From positions 1 to 10,431 of the forward strand of contig CAZEZH010000116.1 of the NCBI GenBank assembly GCA_964516305.1: 10,431 bases of DNA. Direction: 5' to 3'. A model generated the notes under the pieces. It was not told where the DNA came from. It saw only the letters and a program-made list of their open reading frames with translations, and searched no databases. Shown here in pieces: positions 1-6,867 of the stretch (position 1 is its first letter; each line of letters begins with the position of its first letter). The DNA is from Lamprobacter sp964516305. GTDB taxonomy: Bacteria; Pseudomonadota; Gammaproteobacteria; Chromatiales; Chromatiaceae. Made by a program: the position numbers and the translations under genes.

Positions 1-56
1 TGGGGCTGGACGGCGGCTGGCTAGTGATCTTCGATCGCCGCGCCGGGCAGCCACCG
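1..56 (+). repeat. Direct repeat copy A (coding, ATPase C-terminus)
   Basis: Bases 1-56 align with 2465-2519 at 49 of 55 aligned positions plus one single-base gap. The core ctggctagtgatcttcg (17-33) is identical in both copies. Copy A is in frame in the ATPase C-terminus. The repeat may extend left of the window. Confidence 0.75.
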
Positions 57-128
57 ATCGAGGCGCGCACCAGCAGTGAGGAAATGACCAGTCCGGACGG
101 ACGCCAGATCATCCTGGTGCGCGCCTGA
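1..128 (+). pseudogene. C-terminal end of an AAA ATPase of the 'LGLDSGWLVIFD' family (5' part outside window)
   Basis: The frame starting at base 3 is open from the window edge and reads GLDGGWLVIFDRRAG, then PPIEARTSSEE, and ends SPDGRQIILVRA before TGA at 126-128. From memory, this matches the C-terminus of a large proteobacterial ATP-binding protein family that has an N-terminal P-loop (HAPRQTGKTT-like), a Walker B of the form LLLDEIDALVGD, and a C-terminal nuclease-like tail ending in a 'LGLDSGWLVIFDRR ... PPI..RT ... TP.GR.I.V.RA' block. Only the last 41 residues are visible, so I cannot tell whether the gene is intact to the left. The next gene, on the other strand, ends only 9 bp away, so the two converge without room for a terminator. 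Role unknown; a mobile or defence-related ATPase-nuclease is an inference. Confidence 0.7.
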
Positions 129-137
129 ACGATGGGG

Positions 138-1526
138 TTAGGCAATGCCCTCTGTGCCAACCTCTAGAGGCGCCTGGCCGACCAGCTCCAACTCTGTGAA
201 TTCCGCCTCCGGCGATACCGGTGGCAAGAACCGGTCGTGGTACTCCGGGCTTTGCAAGAAGCCTTGAGTCATCTGATCGGATGCCAGCCCCCCATCCAGC
301 TGCGCTTGCCACCACTGGTAGCCGTCGGCATCCGCCCCGCGATCTAGCATGCCCAGATACAGCATGTCGAGTTGGGTCGTGGTCTGTGCGCGCCCTTGGA
401 GCGCCTCGCTTTGAGTGAGGTTCAAGAGCAGCTGTCCAGCGGAGATGCCTTCCGCTAGCGCCTCGGTCCACTGCGCGTGTTCTTCTGCCGTTGGCGTGCG
501 CTCCAAGACCTCTTGGTAGAGCGACGTCATCAGTCCAGCCTCATCAAGGTCGCCATGACGAGCGAGGAATTCGGGCGATGCGATGAGGCTGTTCGCGACC
601 TCCTCTAACGGTAAGCCGTTTTGATACTGCTGCATCCAGAAATCCAAGCCGCAGGCGTCCGGTTGTCGCCCTAAGACGCTCTCATAAAGCTCCACAATGG
701 CGCCGGGGCCGGCCTGAAATTCTGCTGAAGCCATAAACGCGTTGAACAGATCGGTCCGAGACTGGCTGTCATCGCTCAGCAACCCCTTCCAATGCGCAAC
801 GCCTTCGGCTTCGCCCTCGCGCCACAGCAGATCGCGATACAGTTGGCGAACAAACAGGCTGTCGTTGCCGAAAACGTCGTTGTCCTTGAGGGTGGGATCA
901 AAGCCGAGTTCGGCTTCGACGGCGTCGGGCATGCCGTCGGCATCGGTATCGGGCTGGAAGGGTGCGTAGAGGCAGCTCGGGGCGGGTTCAGGCTCCGGTT
1001 CGGGTTGCGGCTCGAGGTCTGTCCGATATCCCGGCGCGCCGGGGTCGGTGACGGCACCGGGGGCGGGGTTGGTGTCGAAGGGGCCGTTGTCCTGGATGAC
1101 GAAGTCGAGCTGGGTCTTGTTGCCGACTTGGGTGACCTGACCGCCGAATTCCGGGCTGGCGAGGTTGACCCAGCCACCGCTGGTTTCCTTCCAGAAGCCG
1201 TTGACCTCGAGGTCGCCGTCGATCAGCAGGCTGAAGGGGATCTCGCCGGCGTCCTCGCTACATTCCGCGACCGGGGCGGCGGCTTCGAAGCCGATCAGGC
1301 CAAGGGGCATGTCGATGTCGCCGCGGTTCTCGGGAGATGGAGCGTCCTCTTGGGTGACGGTGCTGATGGTGACGCCACTGCCGGGGGTGGGTGTGCCGCC
1401 CTCGCCTGCTCCATCGCCCTCGCCGTCCGCGTCGCCATCCTGGTCTCGGCTGCCGCCGACCAGGGTGGCAAAGACCACCGGGGCGTCGGTGTCCTCCGAG
1501 ACTTTGTCCGTGTCGCGGATGGGCAC
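138..1526 (-). CDS. Surface-type protein with choice-of-anchor U domain and four DUF4214 repeats, N-terminally truncated
   Basis: The 462-residue frame starts at a GTG with no clear ribosome binding site and stays open upstream to about 1577, so the true N-terminus is probably missing. There is no signal peptide, although every domain is of a secreted type. An acidic Asp/Gly stretch lies at about residues 29-44. Residues 70-167 look like a choice-of-anchor U domain: MPLGLIGFEA, then VNGFWKETSGGWVNLAS, then TQLDFVIQDNGPFDTN and DPGAPG. A PEPEPEPAP linker (173-183) leads to a thrombospondin-3-like DTDADGMPDAVEAELGFDP motif (193-211). Four DUF4214 repeats follow (about 224-271, 276-324, 331-379, 383-433), each with a '(L)Y..(V)L.R ... 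W ... SPEF/Y' pattern. DUF4214 is common in large extracellular or type I-secreted proteins; adhesion or a surface-layer role is an inference. The C-terminus appears natural. Confidence 0.72.
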   Translation of the reverse strand: MPIRDTDKVSEDTDAPVVFATLVGGSRDQDGDADGEGDGAGEGGTPTPGSGVTISTVTQEDAPSPENRGDIDMPLGLIGFEAAAPVAECSEDAGEIPFSLLIDGDLEVNGFWKETSGGWVNLASPEFGGQVTQVGNKTQLDFVIQDNGPFDTNPAPGAVTDPGAPGYRTDLEPQPEPEPEPAPSCLYAPFQPDTDADGMPDAVEAELGFDPTLKDNDVFGNDSLFVRQLYRDLLWREGEAEGVAHWKGLLSDDSQSRTDLFNAFMASAEFQAGPGAIVELYESVLGRQPDACGLDFWMQQYQNGLPLEEVANSLIASPEFLARHGDLDEAGLMTSLYQEVLERTPTAEEHAQWTEALAEGISAGQLLLNLTQSEALQGRAQTTTQLDMLYLGMLDRGADADGYQWWQAQLDGGLASDQMTQGFLQSPEYHDRFLPPVSPEAEFTELELVGQAPLEVGTEGIA

Positions 1527-1648
1527 CGAGATGACGTCTGGTGGAATGCGAACCAGCCGACATGCCCACCTATCTGCTCAACAAAGGATCGGAGTCCTTC
1601 CTCATCCGCAACGGCCCGTCGAACATCGAGCTGACAATCAGCAAGGCA
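1527..1648. other. Junction between two truncated genes
   Basis: This 122-bp stretch separates the broken 5' side of the DUF4214 gene from the broken 3' side of the 7TMR sensor gene. On the minus strand the DUF4214 frame continues open to 1577 (reading RLVRIPPDVISVPIRD into the annotated start) and then meets TGA at 1578-1580. A plus-strand frame beginning with ATG at 1562 (MPTYLLNKGSESFLIRN) runs through the junction into the sensor gene's antisense. I do not recognise it and do not call it a gene. Confidence 0.4.
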
Positions 1649-2392
1649 CTAAGCTACATCGCCGCGCGGTTGTTGCGGGAAAAAGAACTCGGAGGCGAAA
1701 CCGTAGATGCACAGCCACTTGAGGAGATTGAGCGCCAGATAGCCTGAATAGGCGATGAAAATGGGGCGCCGTGACACGATCCAATTGGCGCTGTTGAACA
1801 CCAACACGGCGAAGATGAGGCTGAAATAAAACCCGTAGTCAAAGTAGCTGTTGAGGATATATCGCATGAATGCCGGTGGTTGCCAGAGCTTGATCATAGC
1901 CGCCATGGTGCTGGTGGTTTGCAGGCGAATGAAAAACGCATGCGTGCCCGGCGCCAGGTCGAGCTTGAACACCGTGCCACGGTAATCGATTTCCTTGGCC
2001 GATTGCGGCAGCCGATCTCCTGCCCTTCGCTGGTCCCATTGCCCCGTGCGGGTGCGATGAAACAGCGCAATGCTGTCCAGATAGGTCGGCATAAGTTCCA
2101 GCCACCAGTGGGAGGGCTGGTCGGCTTGGCGTTCGAGGCGGAAATACAGCCAGACCGCGTCCGGCACATAGCCGATGCCGAGGTTGGCGCTCAGCCCCTG
2201 GAACCGTCCCTGGGCCAGGGCATCACGGGCTTGGTCCAGGGTCATGGAGCGGGAGGGGTCGCGCAGATAGGCCAGTTGGCCTTGGTCAAGACGGATGAGC
2301 GGCACATCCACCAAGTCCTGCGTCTGCTGGCGCGCCTCAGCGACCAGGCAGGTCAGGGTCAGCACAAGCAGCGCGGTTAGTAGGGGGCGCAT
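1649..2392 (-). CDS. 7TMR-DISM sensor protein, C-terminally truncated
   Basis: The product is 247 residues if read from the ATG at 2392; an in-frame TTG lies directly upstream. Residues 1-20 (MRPLLTALLVLTLTCLVAEA) form a signal peptide. Residues 30-172 match the periplasmic 7TMR-DISMED2 sensor domain: VWLYFRLE, HWWLELMPTYLDSIALFHR, then FKLDLAPGTHAFFIRLQTT. Two membrane helices follow at about 184-205 and 210-230, the beginning of the 7TMR-DISM seven-helix domain. The frame then ends abruptly after FFFPQQP with RGDVA and a stop. Full members have seven helices and usually a GGDEF, histidine kinase or HD-GYP output domain; both the remaining helices and the output are missing. The protein probably cannot signal, so this is likely a decaying gene whose 3' part was removed by the rearrangement at about 1650-1675. 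Confidence 0.72.
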   Translation of the reverse strand: MRPLLTALLVLTLTCLVAEARQQTQDLVDVPLIRLDQGQLAYLRDPSRSMTLDQARDALAQGRFQGLSANLGIGYVPDAVWLYFRLERQADQPSHWWLELMPTYLDSIALFHRTRTGQWDQRRAGDRLPQSAKEIDYRGTVFKLDLAPGTHAFFIRLQTTSTMAAMIKLWQPPAFMRYILNSYFDYGFYFSLIFAVLVFNSANWIVSRRPIFIAYSGYLALNLLKWLCIYGFASEFFFPQQPRGDVA

Positions 2393-2433
2393 CAAAAGGT
2401 CTTTTGGTCACGCAAGGCGAGTTCCATCACATG

Positions 2434-2515
2434 GCCAGAAAAACCACCTGTTATCTGGCTAGCTTGGGTCTCGACAGCGGCTGGCTAGTGATCTTCGCCG
2501 CCGTGCCGGGCAGCC
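2434..2515 (+). pseudogene. Scrap of AAA ATPase C-terminus, antisense to the end of the neighbouring gene
   Basis: The plus-strand frame reads MARKTTCYLASLGLDSGWLVIF and then loses the family motif because one base is missing where DRR should follow. The 'YL..LGLDSGWLVIFDRR' block is the C-terminal signature of the same ATPase family seen at 1-128. Only about 25 codons are recognisable, and the sequence after 2515 no longer resembles the family. It overlaps, in antisense, the last 20 or so codons of the minus-strand ATPase gene ending at 2451. It is a dead fragment; the left boundary is uncertain. Confidence 0.6.
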
Positions 2516-4280
2516 GCCGCCACACCAGCCGCTCCACTCCCAGGGCGACCACGGCAAAGGCGCTCAGGTCGGTCAGGCCATGGCGCCGGGTCAGGGTGCT
2601 GCCATAGTCGCGTGCCTGGGCTTCGGCCTCGTCGAGCTTGGCGGCTACCGCCGGTCGCTTGGCCAGCGCCTCGCGCGGTTCCTGCCGCACCTGCTCGCCG
2701 CTCAGGCCAAGTTTCTTCAGACTGAGATATTTGAATTCCAGCAGCAGATCAAGCGCCTTGAAGCGACGCATGTCCGGGCGGACAATCAGGGCCAGATCGG
2801 CATAGCCGCGCTCGGTCTCCAGCTCCGAGACGGCCATATAGAGGCGGTCGTCGAACAAGAGCGTCAGAAAGGCGAATTTCACTAGGAGTTCATTGGTCCA
2901 GCGGTAGTCGCGGTTGGACAGCACGGCGAAATAGCTCTGTTCGATCAGTTCGCACAGGGGTGCGAGATCGCCTTGCTGACCGAGGGCGCGCACCGCATCG
3001 GGCAGCTCGCGCGCACGTCCGCTCGGCGGCAGCCAGCGTTCGCGCAAGCGCTCCACATAGAGCCCGCGCGCCACCAGATTGGGAATGCGCATCTGGCACT
3101 CGTTGAAGGAGTTCAAGCCGGCCAGGGTGAGGATGCCAAAGAAATACAGCAAGGACGCCATGAACGGCTGATCCTTCACTGCCGCCAGCACATCGGCGAC
3201 GCCAAAGCGCTGCACCAGTTCCGGCACCAGCACTCGGTCATCGCCACGCAGGGCCTCGATCAATAGCTCTTCACCATGGGGTAGCGAGGCGATATAAATC
3301 AGCTTGTTGCGATCCATAGCCAGGTTTTCATCGAGCATCTGCCGGGGGTATTTGCCTTGGGTGGCCAGCGCGTCGAAAAAGTACAGGCTTAGGGTGGGGT
3401 TGTAGAGACTTTCCCCGGCCTCCTCGCTAAAGCGATAGCCGTTGTAGAAGGTGCGCATGGTCGCCAGCGCCTTGTCCGCTGACCACTCGCCGCCTTCTTG
3501 GGCCAGTTGGTTCAGCACGGCGGCGACTTCACCCTCGGTAAAGCCGCACAGGTCGTTGAATTGGGGGAGCAGAAACAGATCCTTGCCGACGTTGTAGCCG
3601 CTGGTCATGTCGCTCAAGACCACCGGCGAGACGCCGGTGATGAACACCCGATCCAGCCCCAGACCGCCAGCGGCGGCCTTGACAGACTTGAACACCGTTT
3701 TCATCAAGCCCTCACCTTGGAGCAGGGTCTGGTAGCGATCCTGCCCGCTCGGATTCGTGGCCATCAGCACTTCATTGGCGAAGTTGTCGTATTCGTCGAT
3801 CAGCAGGTAGAGTTTGTGCGGGGTCTGGGAAATGACACTCAAAAGCGTCTCCCAAGAGGTGAGCGCATCCTCGGGATGGATCTGAAGCGCTTCCGGCAGT
3901 TGCTCGCGATAGCGCCGGGCGAAGGCACGAATGCGTCCGTTGATGTGGCGATGCAGCGCCGCTTCGATATCGCCAATTTCCCCATGCGCGGCGACCAGCG
4001 AGAAATCCCATTTGAGCACGAAGTATTGATTGTGCCGCGGTGTCGGGTGTTGTCCGATGGCAAGCGGGCCGAACAACGCCTCGAACTGCTCGGTGCGGTT
4101 GAGATCGTAATAGTGCTCCAGCATCGACAGCAGCAGGCTTTTGCCGAAGCGGCGCGGGCGCAGGAAAATCAGTTGATCGCCGGCGGCTTCCAGCATGGGA
4201 ATCCGATCCGTGCGATCAAGGTACCAATATCCTTCCTCGCGCAATTTGCCAAAATCGCTCAGACCATAGGGAAAGTGCAT
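2451..4280 (-). CDS. AAA-ATPase-like protein with C-terminal PD-(D/E)XK nuclease domain (PF09820/PF08011 type)
   Basis: The product is 609 residues from ATG at 4280, with AGGAG ten bases upstream. It opens with the family hallmark YGLSDFGKLREEGYWYLDRT, then a P-loop RPRRFGKS (41-48), Walker B LYLLIDEYD (157-165), a sensor strand RVFITGVSPV (211-220), LCGFTEGEV (244-251) and FYNGYRF (278-284). The C-terminal nuclease-like domain shows ERGYADLALIV (Asp494) and LLLEFKYL (Glu515, Lys517), the D...ExK pattern of PDDEXK_9 (formerly DUF1703). This family is multicopy in many genomes and its role is not settled; a link to mobile elements or defence is inference. The family sequence appears to end near VERLVWRRL (582-590). 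The remaining 19 residues are read from the antisense of an unrelated ATPase scrap, so the native stop was probably lost and the tail is an artefact of rearrangement. The core motifs look intact. Confidence 0.85.
   Translation of the reverse strand: MHFPYGLSDFGKLREEGYWYLDRTDRIPMLEAAGDQLIFLRPRRFGKSLLLSMLEHYYDLNRTEQFEALFGPLAIGQHPTPRHNQYFVLKWDFSLVAAHGEIGDIEAALHRHINGRIRAFARRYREQLPEALQIHPEDALTSWETLLSVISQTPHKLYLLIDEYDNFANEVLMATNPSGQDRYQTLLQGEGLMKTVFKSVKAAAGGLGLDRVFITGVSPVVLSDMTSGYNVGKDLFLLPQFNDLCGFTEGEVAAVLNQLAQEGGEWSADKALATMRTFYNGYRFSEEAGESLYNPTLSLYFFDALATQGKYPRQMLDENLAMDRNKLIYIASLPHGEELLIEALRGDDRVLVPELVQRFGVADVLAAVKDQPFMASLLYFFGILTLAGLNSFNECQMRIPNLVARGLYVERLRERWLPPSGRARELPDAVRALGQQGDLAPLCELIEQSYFAVLSNRDYRWTNELLVKFAFLTLLFDDRLYMAVSELETERGYADLALIVRPDMRRFKALDLLLEFKYLSLKKLGLSGEQVRQEPREALAKRPAVAAKLDEAEAQARDYGSTLTRRHGLTDLSAFAVVALGVERLVWRRLPGTAAKITSQPLSRPKLAR
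2465..2519 (+). repeat. Direct repeat copy B (frameshifted)
   Basis: This is the second copy of the repeat at 1-56, same strand, about 2.46 kb downstream. It lacks one base just after the shared core (after 2497), which breaks the ATPase reading frame. Similarity fades right of about 2519, where the minus-strand ATPase coding sequence takes over. Confidence 0.75.
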
Positions 4281-4290
4281 GGGCGCTCAA

Positions 4291-4295
4291 CTCCT
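4291..4295 (-). promoter_or_regulatory. Ribosome binding site of the ATPase gene starting at 4280
   Basis: The plus strand reads ctcct, giving AGGAG on the minus strand ten bases before the ATG. It supports the choice of start, which also matches the usual N-terminus of the family. Confidence 0.6.
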
Positions 4296-4678
4296 GGGGC
4301 GAGATCGGGGTTGAAGCATAGCACGGTCGCAGCGTCCTTCTCGGCGCGCCCCTTGCCTGCTTTCGATGGTCAAGACAAGGTCGGGATGGATGAATACCCG
4401 ATCCCGCTGGCAACTGAGCCTTAGTGGCCGGCGTGGCGCCTGTGGAAACAGGGACGCACCACATTTTCTGGAATGGCTCACGTATCACGCTTGGTTCTTG
4501 ATTTGATCTGCTTCCGCGCGGCAACGGAAAAGCTACGATGGACCGCTTTCGCATCCCATGCGGCGGTTGGACAGAACGCCGGCTTGGTTCCTTTCGGATC
4601 AAAGTGCGGCCATCTGGCAGAGTCCATGGTCGCGCTCGACCTTTGCGTGGAATGGACCGCTCCCGGCGCGCATTGCCT

Positions 4679-4684
4679 TATAAT
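4679..4684 (+). promoter_or_regulatory. Candidate -10 box (TATAAT)
   Basis: A consensus TATAAT lies seven bases before the ATG at 4692. No good -35 is found at 16-18 bp; TGGACC at 4653-4658 is 20 bp away. If active, the transcript would begin at or next to the ATG, giving a leaderless mRNA. It may be chance, as the downstream gene is itself a fragment. Confidence 0.3.
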
Positions 4685-4691
4685 CCGCTGA

Positions 4692-5129
4692 ATGCCGCGT
4701 ACCGGCGAGGAGCGCCAGGTGCTGATCGAGCTGCAAAAGGCGAAGTTCCCCACCGACATCATGCGCTTTCGCCGTTACCCTGATCACAAGATGGGGGGCA
4801 GCCAATACAGCGATCCTGACAACACCCGCCTGGTCACCCTCGATCAGGTCCAGGACCGACCAGTCCGCCAAGGTCTCCCCCTGTTGACCATCTATTTTCT
4901 GGGGCATCAGCTCGAGCACAGTCGCGCCCCGGTGATCCGGTTGCGCCGCGACATTGTCGATCTCACAACCGGCGAGCCACTCACGGAGAAAGAGCCCTTT
5001 ATTGAAGGCCTGCCCCACGACAGCTACATCATTCAGATCCCGGAACTTCACCGCGAGCGACGCACCGAGGTCGAGCGGATGCTGCAAATCTTCGATCAGG
5101 GTGGACAAAGATACCAGGTTCAATTTTAG
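4692..5129 (+). CDS. Fragment of a PD-(D/E)XK-type (Rpn/transposase-like) protein
   Basis: The 145-residue frame is bounded by a TGA directly before the ATG (4689-4691). It reads RQVLIELQKAKFPTDIMRFR, then SQYSDPDNT, LLTIYFLGHQLEHSRAPVIR, LTEKEPFIEGLPHDSYIIQI and RTEVERMLQIFDQ. From memory this matches the middle of proteins of about 300 residues related to the Rpn/PD-(D/E)XK transposase-like nucleases, where 'VLIElQKA' carries the E.QK of the catalytic core. The upstream part with the helix and catalytic Asp is missing, and after IFDQ the frame ends with GGQRYQVQF and a stop instead of the usual C-terminal extension. It is therefore truncated at both ends and unlikely to be an active nuclease. 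It could be called a pseudogene. The family name is less sure than the truncation. Confidence 0.55.
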   Translation: MPRTGEERQVLIELQKAKFPTDIMRFRRYPDHKMGGSQYSDPDNTRLVTLDQVQDRPVRQGLPLLTIYFLGHQLEHSRAPVIRLRRDIVDLTTGEPLTEKEPFIEGLPHDSYIIQIPELHRERRTEVERMLQIFDQGGQRYQVQF

Positions 5130-5254
5130 CGCGACATAGGGTGAACCGCGCTCGCCGTTCGGCTTATCCCCGTGGATCAAGGCCCCAATCCGACGACGTG
5201 GCGGCTATGCCCCCTCCGCGGAGCAGCACCAATCCCTGGGGACTCGGCAGTTGT

Positions 5255-5274
5255 GTTAGCCCGAAGGGCGTAAC
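5255..5274. repeat. Small palindrome GTTAGCCC-GAA-GGGCgTAAC
   Basis: An inverted repeat with a 4+4 bp stem, one bulged G and a GAA loop, followed by ccgcca. It resembles the 'GGCGGGTTACGCC..GGCGTAACCCGCC' palindromes that are scattered between genes in purple sulfur bacteria and other gammaproteobacteria; that resemblance is from memory. It lies in the 178-bp gap (5130-5307) between the convergent PD-(D/E)XK fragment and the second ATPase gene and may serve as a weak bidirectional stop. Nothing else is recognised in this gap. Confidence 0.4.
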
Positions 5275-5307
5275 CCGCCACCAGCGGCTGCAGTGGCCAG
5301 GGTTGTT

Positions 5308-6861
5308 TCACGCCAAGCCCAGGGTTTCTACTTCAAATCCGGTCAGATTACGCTCGGCCTTGCTGAACTCGATGCCGATGAGATGAATCGGCTGGTTCAG
5401 GGCTTGGTACTTCTCGGCGTAGTTTTTCGCCTTCAACTGTTCTATCGCTTTGCCCTCTGGCACCAGCTCGACCACCTTGAATTCGAACAGATAGACCTGG
5501 CCGTTGAACAGCACGGCCATGTCCAGCCGGCCCTGATTGGTGGCGTCTTCTAGGCGGATGTCCAGGCCCAGGGCGGCGAAGTAGGCGTAGAACAGACCGG
5601 CCCAATAGCCTTCGTACTGGGCAATGGGGCTTTTGCGGTACCAGTCGTGGGGGATGCTGGCGAAGAAGCTGGTAAACAGTTGTTGCAGAGCGGCGAAGTC
5701 GTTGACCAGCAGCAGGTCATACAGCTGCACGATCTGGGCGCCGTACTCGGCCGGATCAGGCCGCATGCTGGAGAGCATGGCCCCGGTGAGGCTGGCGCGC
5801 ACTTCCTGGTTGGGGTAGCGCAGGCGGTATTGCGCCGTAGCGCCTATGCGGCGCACGCTGTCGATGGTCAGATAACCGGTCTGCCAGAGCAGGGCCTCGG
5901 TGGCCATGGCATCGACATCAAAGGATGAAAGCAGGGCCTCGGGGGCCTGAAGCTGCTCCAGGTTGGGCAGGAACACCTGGCGCTGGTTGAGGAGATCGAC
6001 CAGAAAGGTCGGCGTGCCGGTTTCGAACCAGTAGGGTCGAAATTCGTGGCTATCAAACAACAGCAGCAGGTCATAGGGGTTATACACCGCCTCACCGGTC
6101 CAGTTGTAGCCGTTGTACCAGTCCTTGATCTGCTGGCGGTCGAGCCCTTCCAGCTCTGGGCCGAACACCTCATCCAGATCATCTTCGGTATAACCGCACA
6201 GGGCCGAGTAGCGCCGATCGATGGTGATGTCCTGGAGGTTATTGAGCCCGGAGAAGAGGCTGACCTTGCTGAACTTGGACACCCCGGTGATGAAGACAAA
6301 GCGGATGTGGCGGTCATTGTCCTTGATCACGGAATAGAGGTTGCGCAGACCCTCGCGCATCTGCCGCGCCAGCTCGGGCTCGGAGAGGTTATCGAGGATC
6401 GGCTTGTCGTATTCATCCACCAGGATGACCACGCGCTGGCCCCATTTCTCTACCGCACCCTGAATAAGATCCTCGAAACAGCCGGCAATGCTCGCGTGAC
6501 TGCATTGAATGCCCAGGCGTGCTTGGTTGTGATCCAGCAGTTCAAAGATGCGCTCTTCGAGCTGCTCGCGCCGCTCCATGCGGCCACCGCCAAAGCTCAG
6601 CCGGATGACCGGGTAGGGGATGCTCCAGTCCCAGTGTTGCTCGGCCTCGAGCCCCTGAAACAGCGGCCGGTTGGCCTGAAACAACTCGGCTAGGGTGTCG
6701 AGAAACAGGGATTTGCCGAAGCGGCGTGGGCGGGAGAGGAAGTAGTACTTGCCCTGCTCGATCAGCCTGAGGGCATAGGCCGTCTTGTCCACATAGTAAT
6801 GACCCTCCTCGCGAATTTCGCGGAAGGTGGAGAGACCGATGGGGAGTTTCTTGCGTTGCAT
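5308..6861 (-). CDS. AAA-ATPase-like protein with C-terminal PD-(D/E)XK nuclease domain (PF09820/PF08011 type), intact
   Basis: The product is 517 residues from the ATG at 6861, giving the family-typical start MQRKKLPIGLSTFREIREEG. An in-frame start at 6921 would add 20 residues that do not fit the family and lie close to a hairpin. Motifs in order: YYVDKT (22-27), P-loop RPRRFGKS (44-51), Walker B VVILVDEYDKPI (144-155), FVFITGVSKFSKVSLFSGLN (188-207), LCGYTEDDL (221-229) and WYNGYNW (248-254). The C-terminal PDDEXK_9 domain has EGYW (417-420), GRLDMAVLF (Asp447) and VYLFEFKVV (Glu460, Lys462), then the usual ending VEFS/IEFSKAERNLTGFEVE. All expected residues are present, so this copy looks functional. 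It is a distant paralogue of the 2451-4280 gene, with a different subtype of middle region. Function unsettled; nucleotide-driven nuclease activity is inferred. Confidence 0.9.
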   Translation of the reverse strand: MQRKKLPIGLSTFREIREEGHYYVDKTAYALRLIEQGKYYFLSRPRRFGKSLFLDTLAELFQANRPLFQGLEAEQHWDWSIPYPVIRLSFGGGRMERREQLEERIFELLDHNQARLGIQCSHASIAGCFEDLIQGAVEKWGQRVVILVDEYDKPILDNLSEPELARQMREGLRNLYSVIKDNDRHIRFVFITGVSKFSKVSLFSGLNNLQDITIDRRYSALCGYTEDDLDEVFGPELEGLDRQQIKDWYNGYNWTGEAVYNPYDLLLLFDSHEFRPYWFETGTPTFLVDLLNQRQVFLPNLEQLQAPEALLSSFDVDAMATEALLWQTGYLTIDSVRRIGATAQYRLRYPNQEVRASLTGAMLSSMRPDPAEYGAQIVQLYDLLLVNDFAALQQLFTSFFASIPHDWYRKSPIAQYEGYWAGLFYAYFAALGLDIRLEDATNQGRLDMAVLFNGQVYLFEFKVVELVPEGKAIEQLKAKNYAEKYQALNQPIHLIGIEFSKAERNLTGFEVETLGLA

Positions 6862-6867
6862 GGGGCG

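Larger units (their letters stand above)
4281..4691. other. Intergenic region, no gene recognised
   Basis: These 411 bp lie between the divergent 5' ends of the minus-strand ATPase gene and a plus-strand gene fragment. A TATGCT that could be a minus-strand -10 box lies at 4320-4315, about 20 bases upstream of the AGGAG. A perfect TATAAT lies at 4679-4684 on the plus strand. The 10-mer atggaccgct occurs twice (near 4537 and 4652). Short open frames cover both strands, but none shows recognisable protein sequence. Confidence 0.45.

Noticed and set aside
792..1634. 280-codon open frame on the plus strand opposite the DUF4214 gene
   Set aside because: Its sequence is low-complexity Gly/Val/Ala-rich, a typical shadow of GC-rich coding DNA, while the minus strand carries recognisable domains.
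3498..4424. 308-codon plus-strand frame opposite the first AAA/PD-(D/E)XK gene
   Set aside because: It is antisense to the P-loop, Walker B and sensor motifs of the real gene and resembles no family.
4490..4662. Possible tandem repeat in the intergenic region (cttggttc and atggaccgct each seen twice)
   Set aside because: The spacing between the two words differs in the two blocks (about 48 and 69 bp) and the sequence between them is not similar.
4599..5180. 193-codon minus-strand frame over the PD-(D/E)XK fragment
   Set aside because: The plus strand has the family motifs (VLIELQKAK, IYFLGHQLEH); the minus frame has none and no ribosome binding site.
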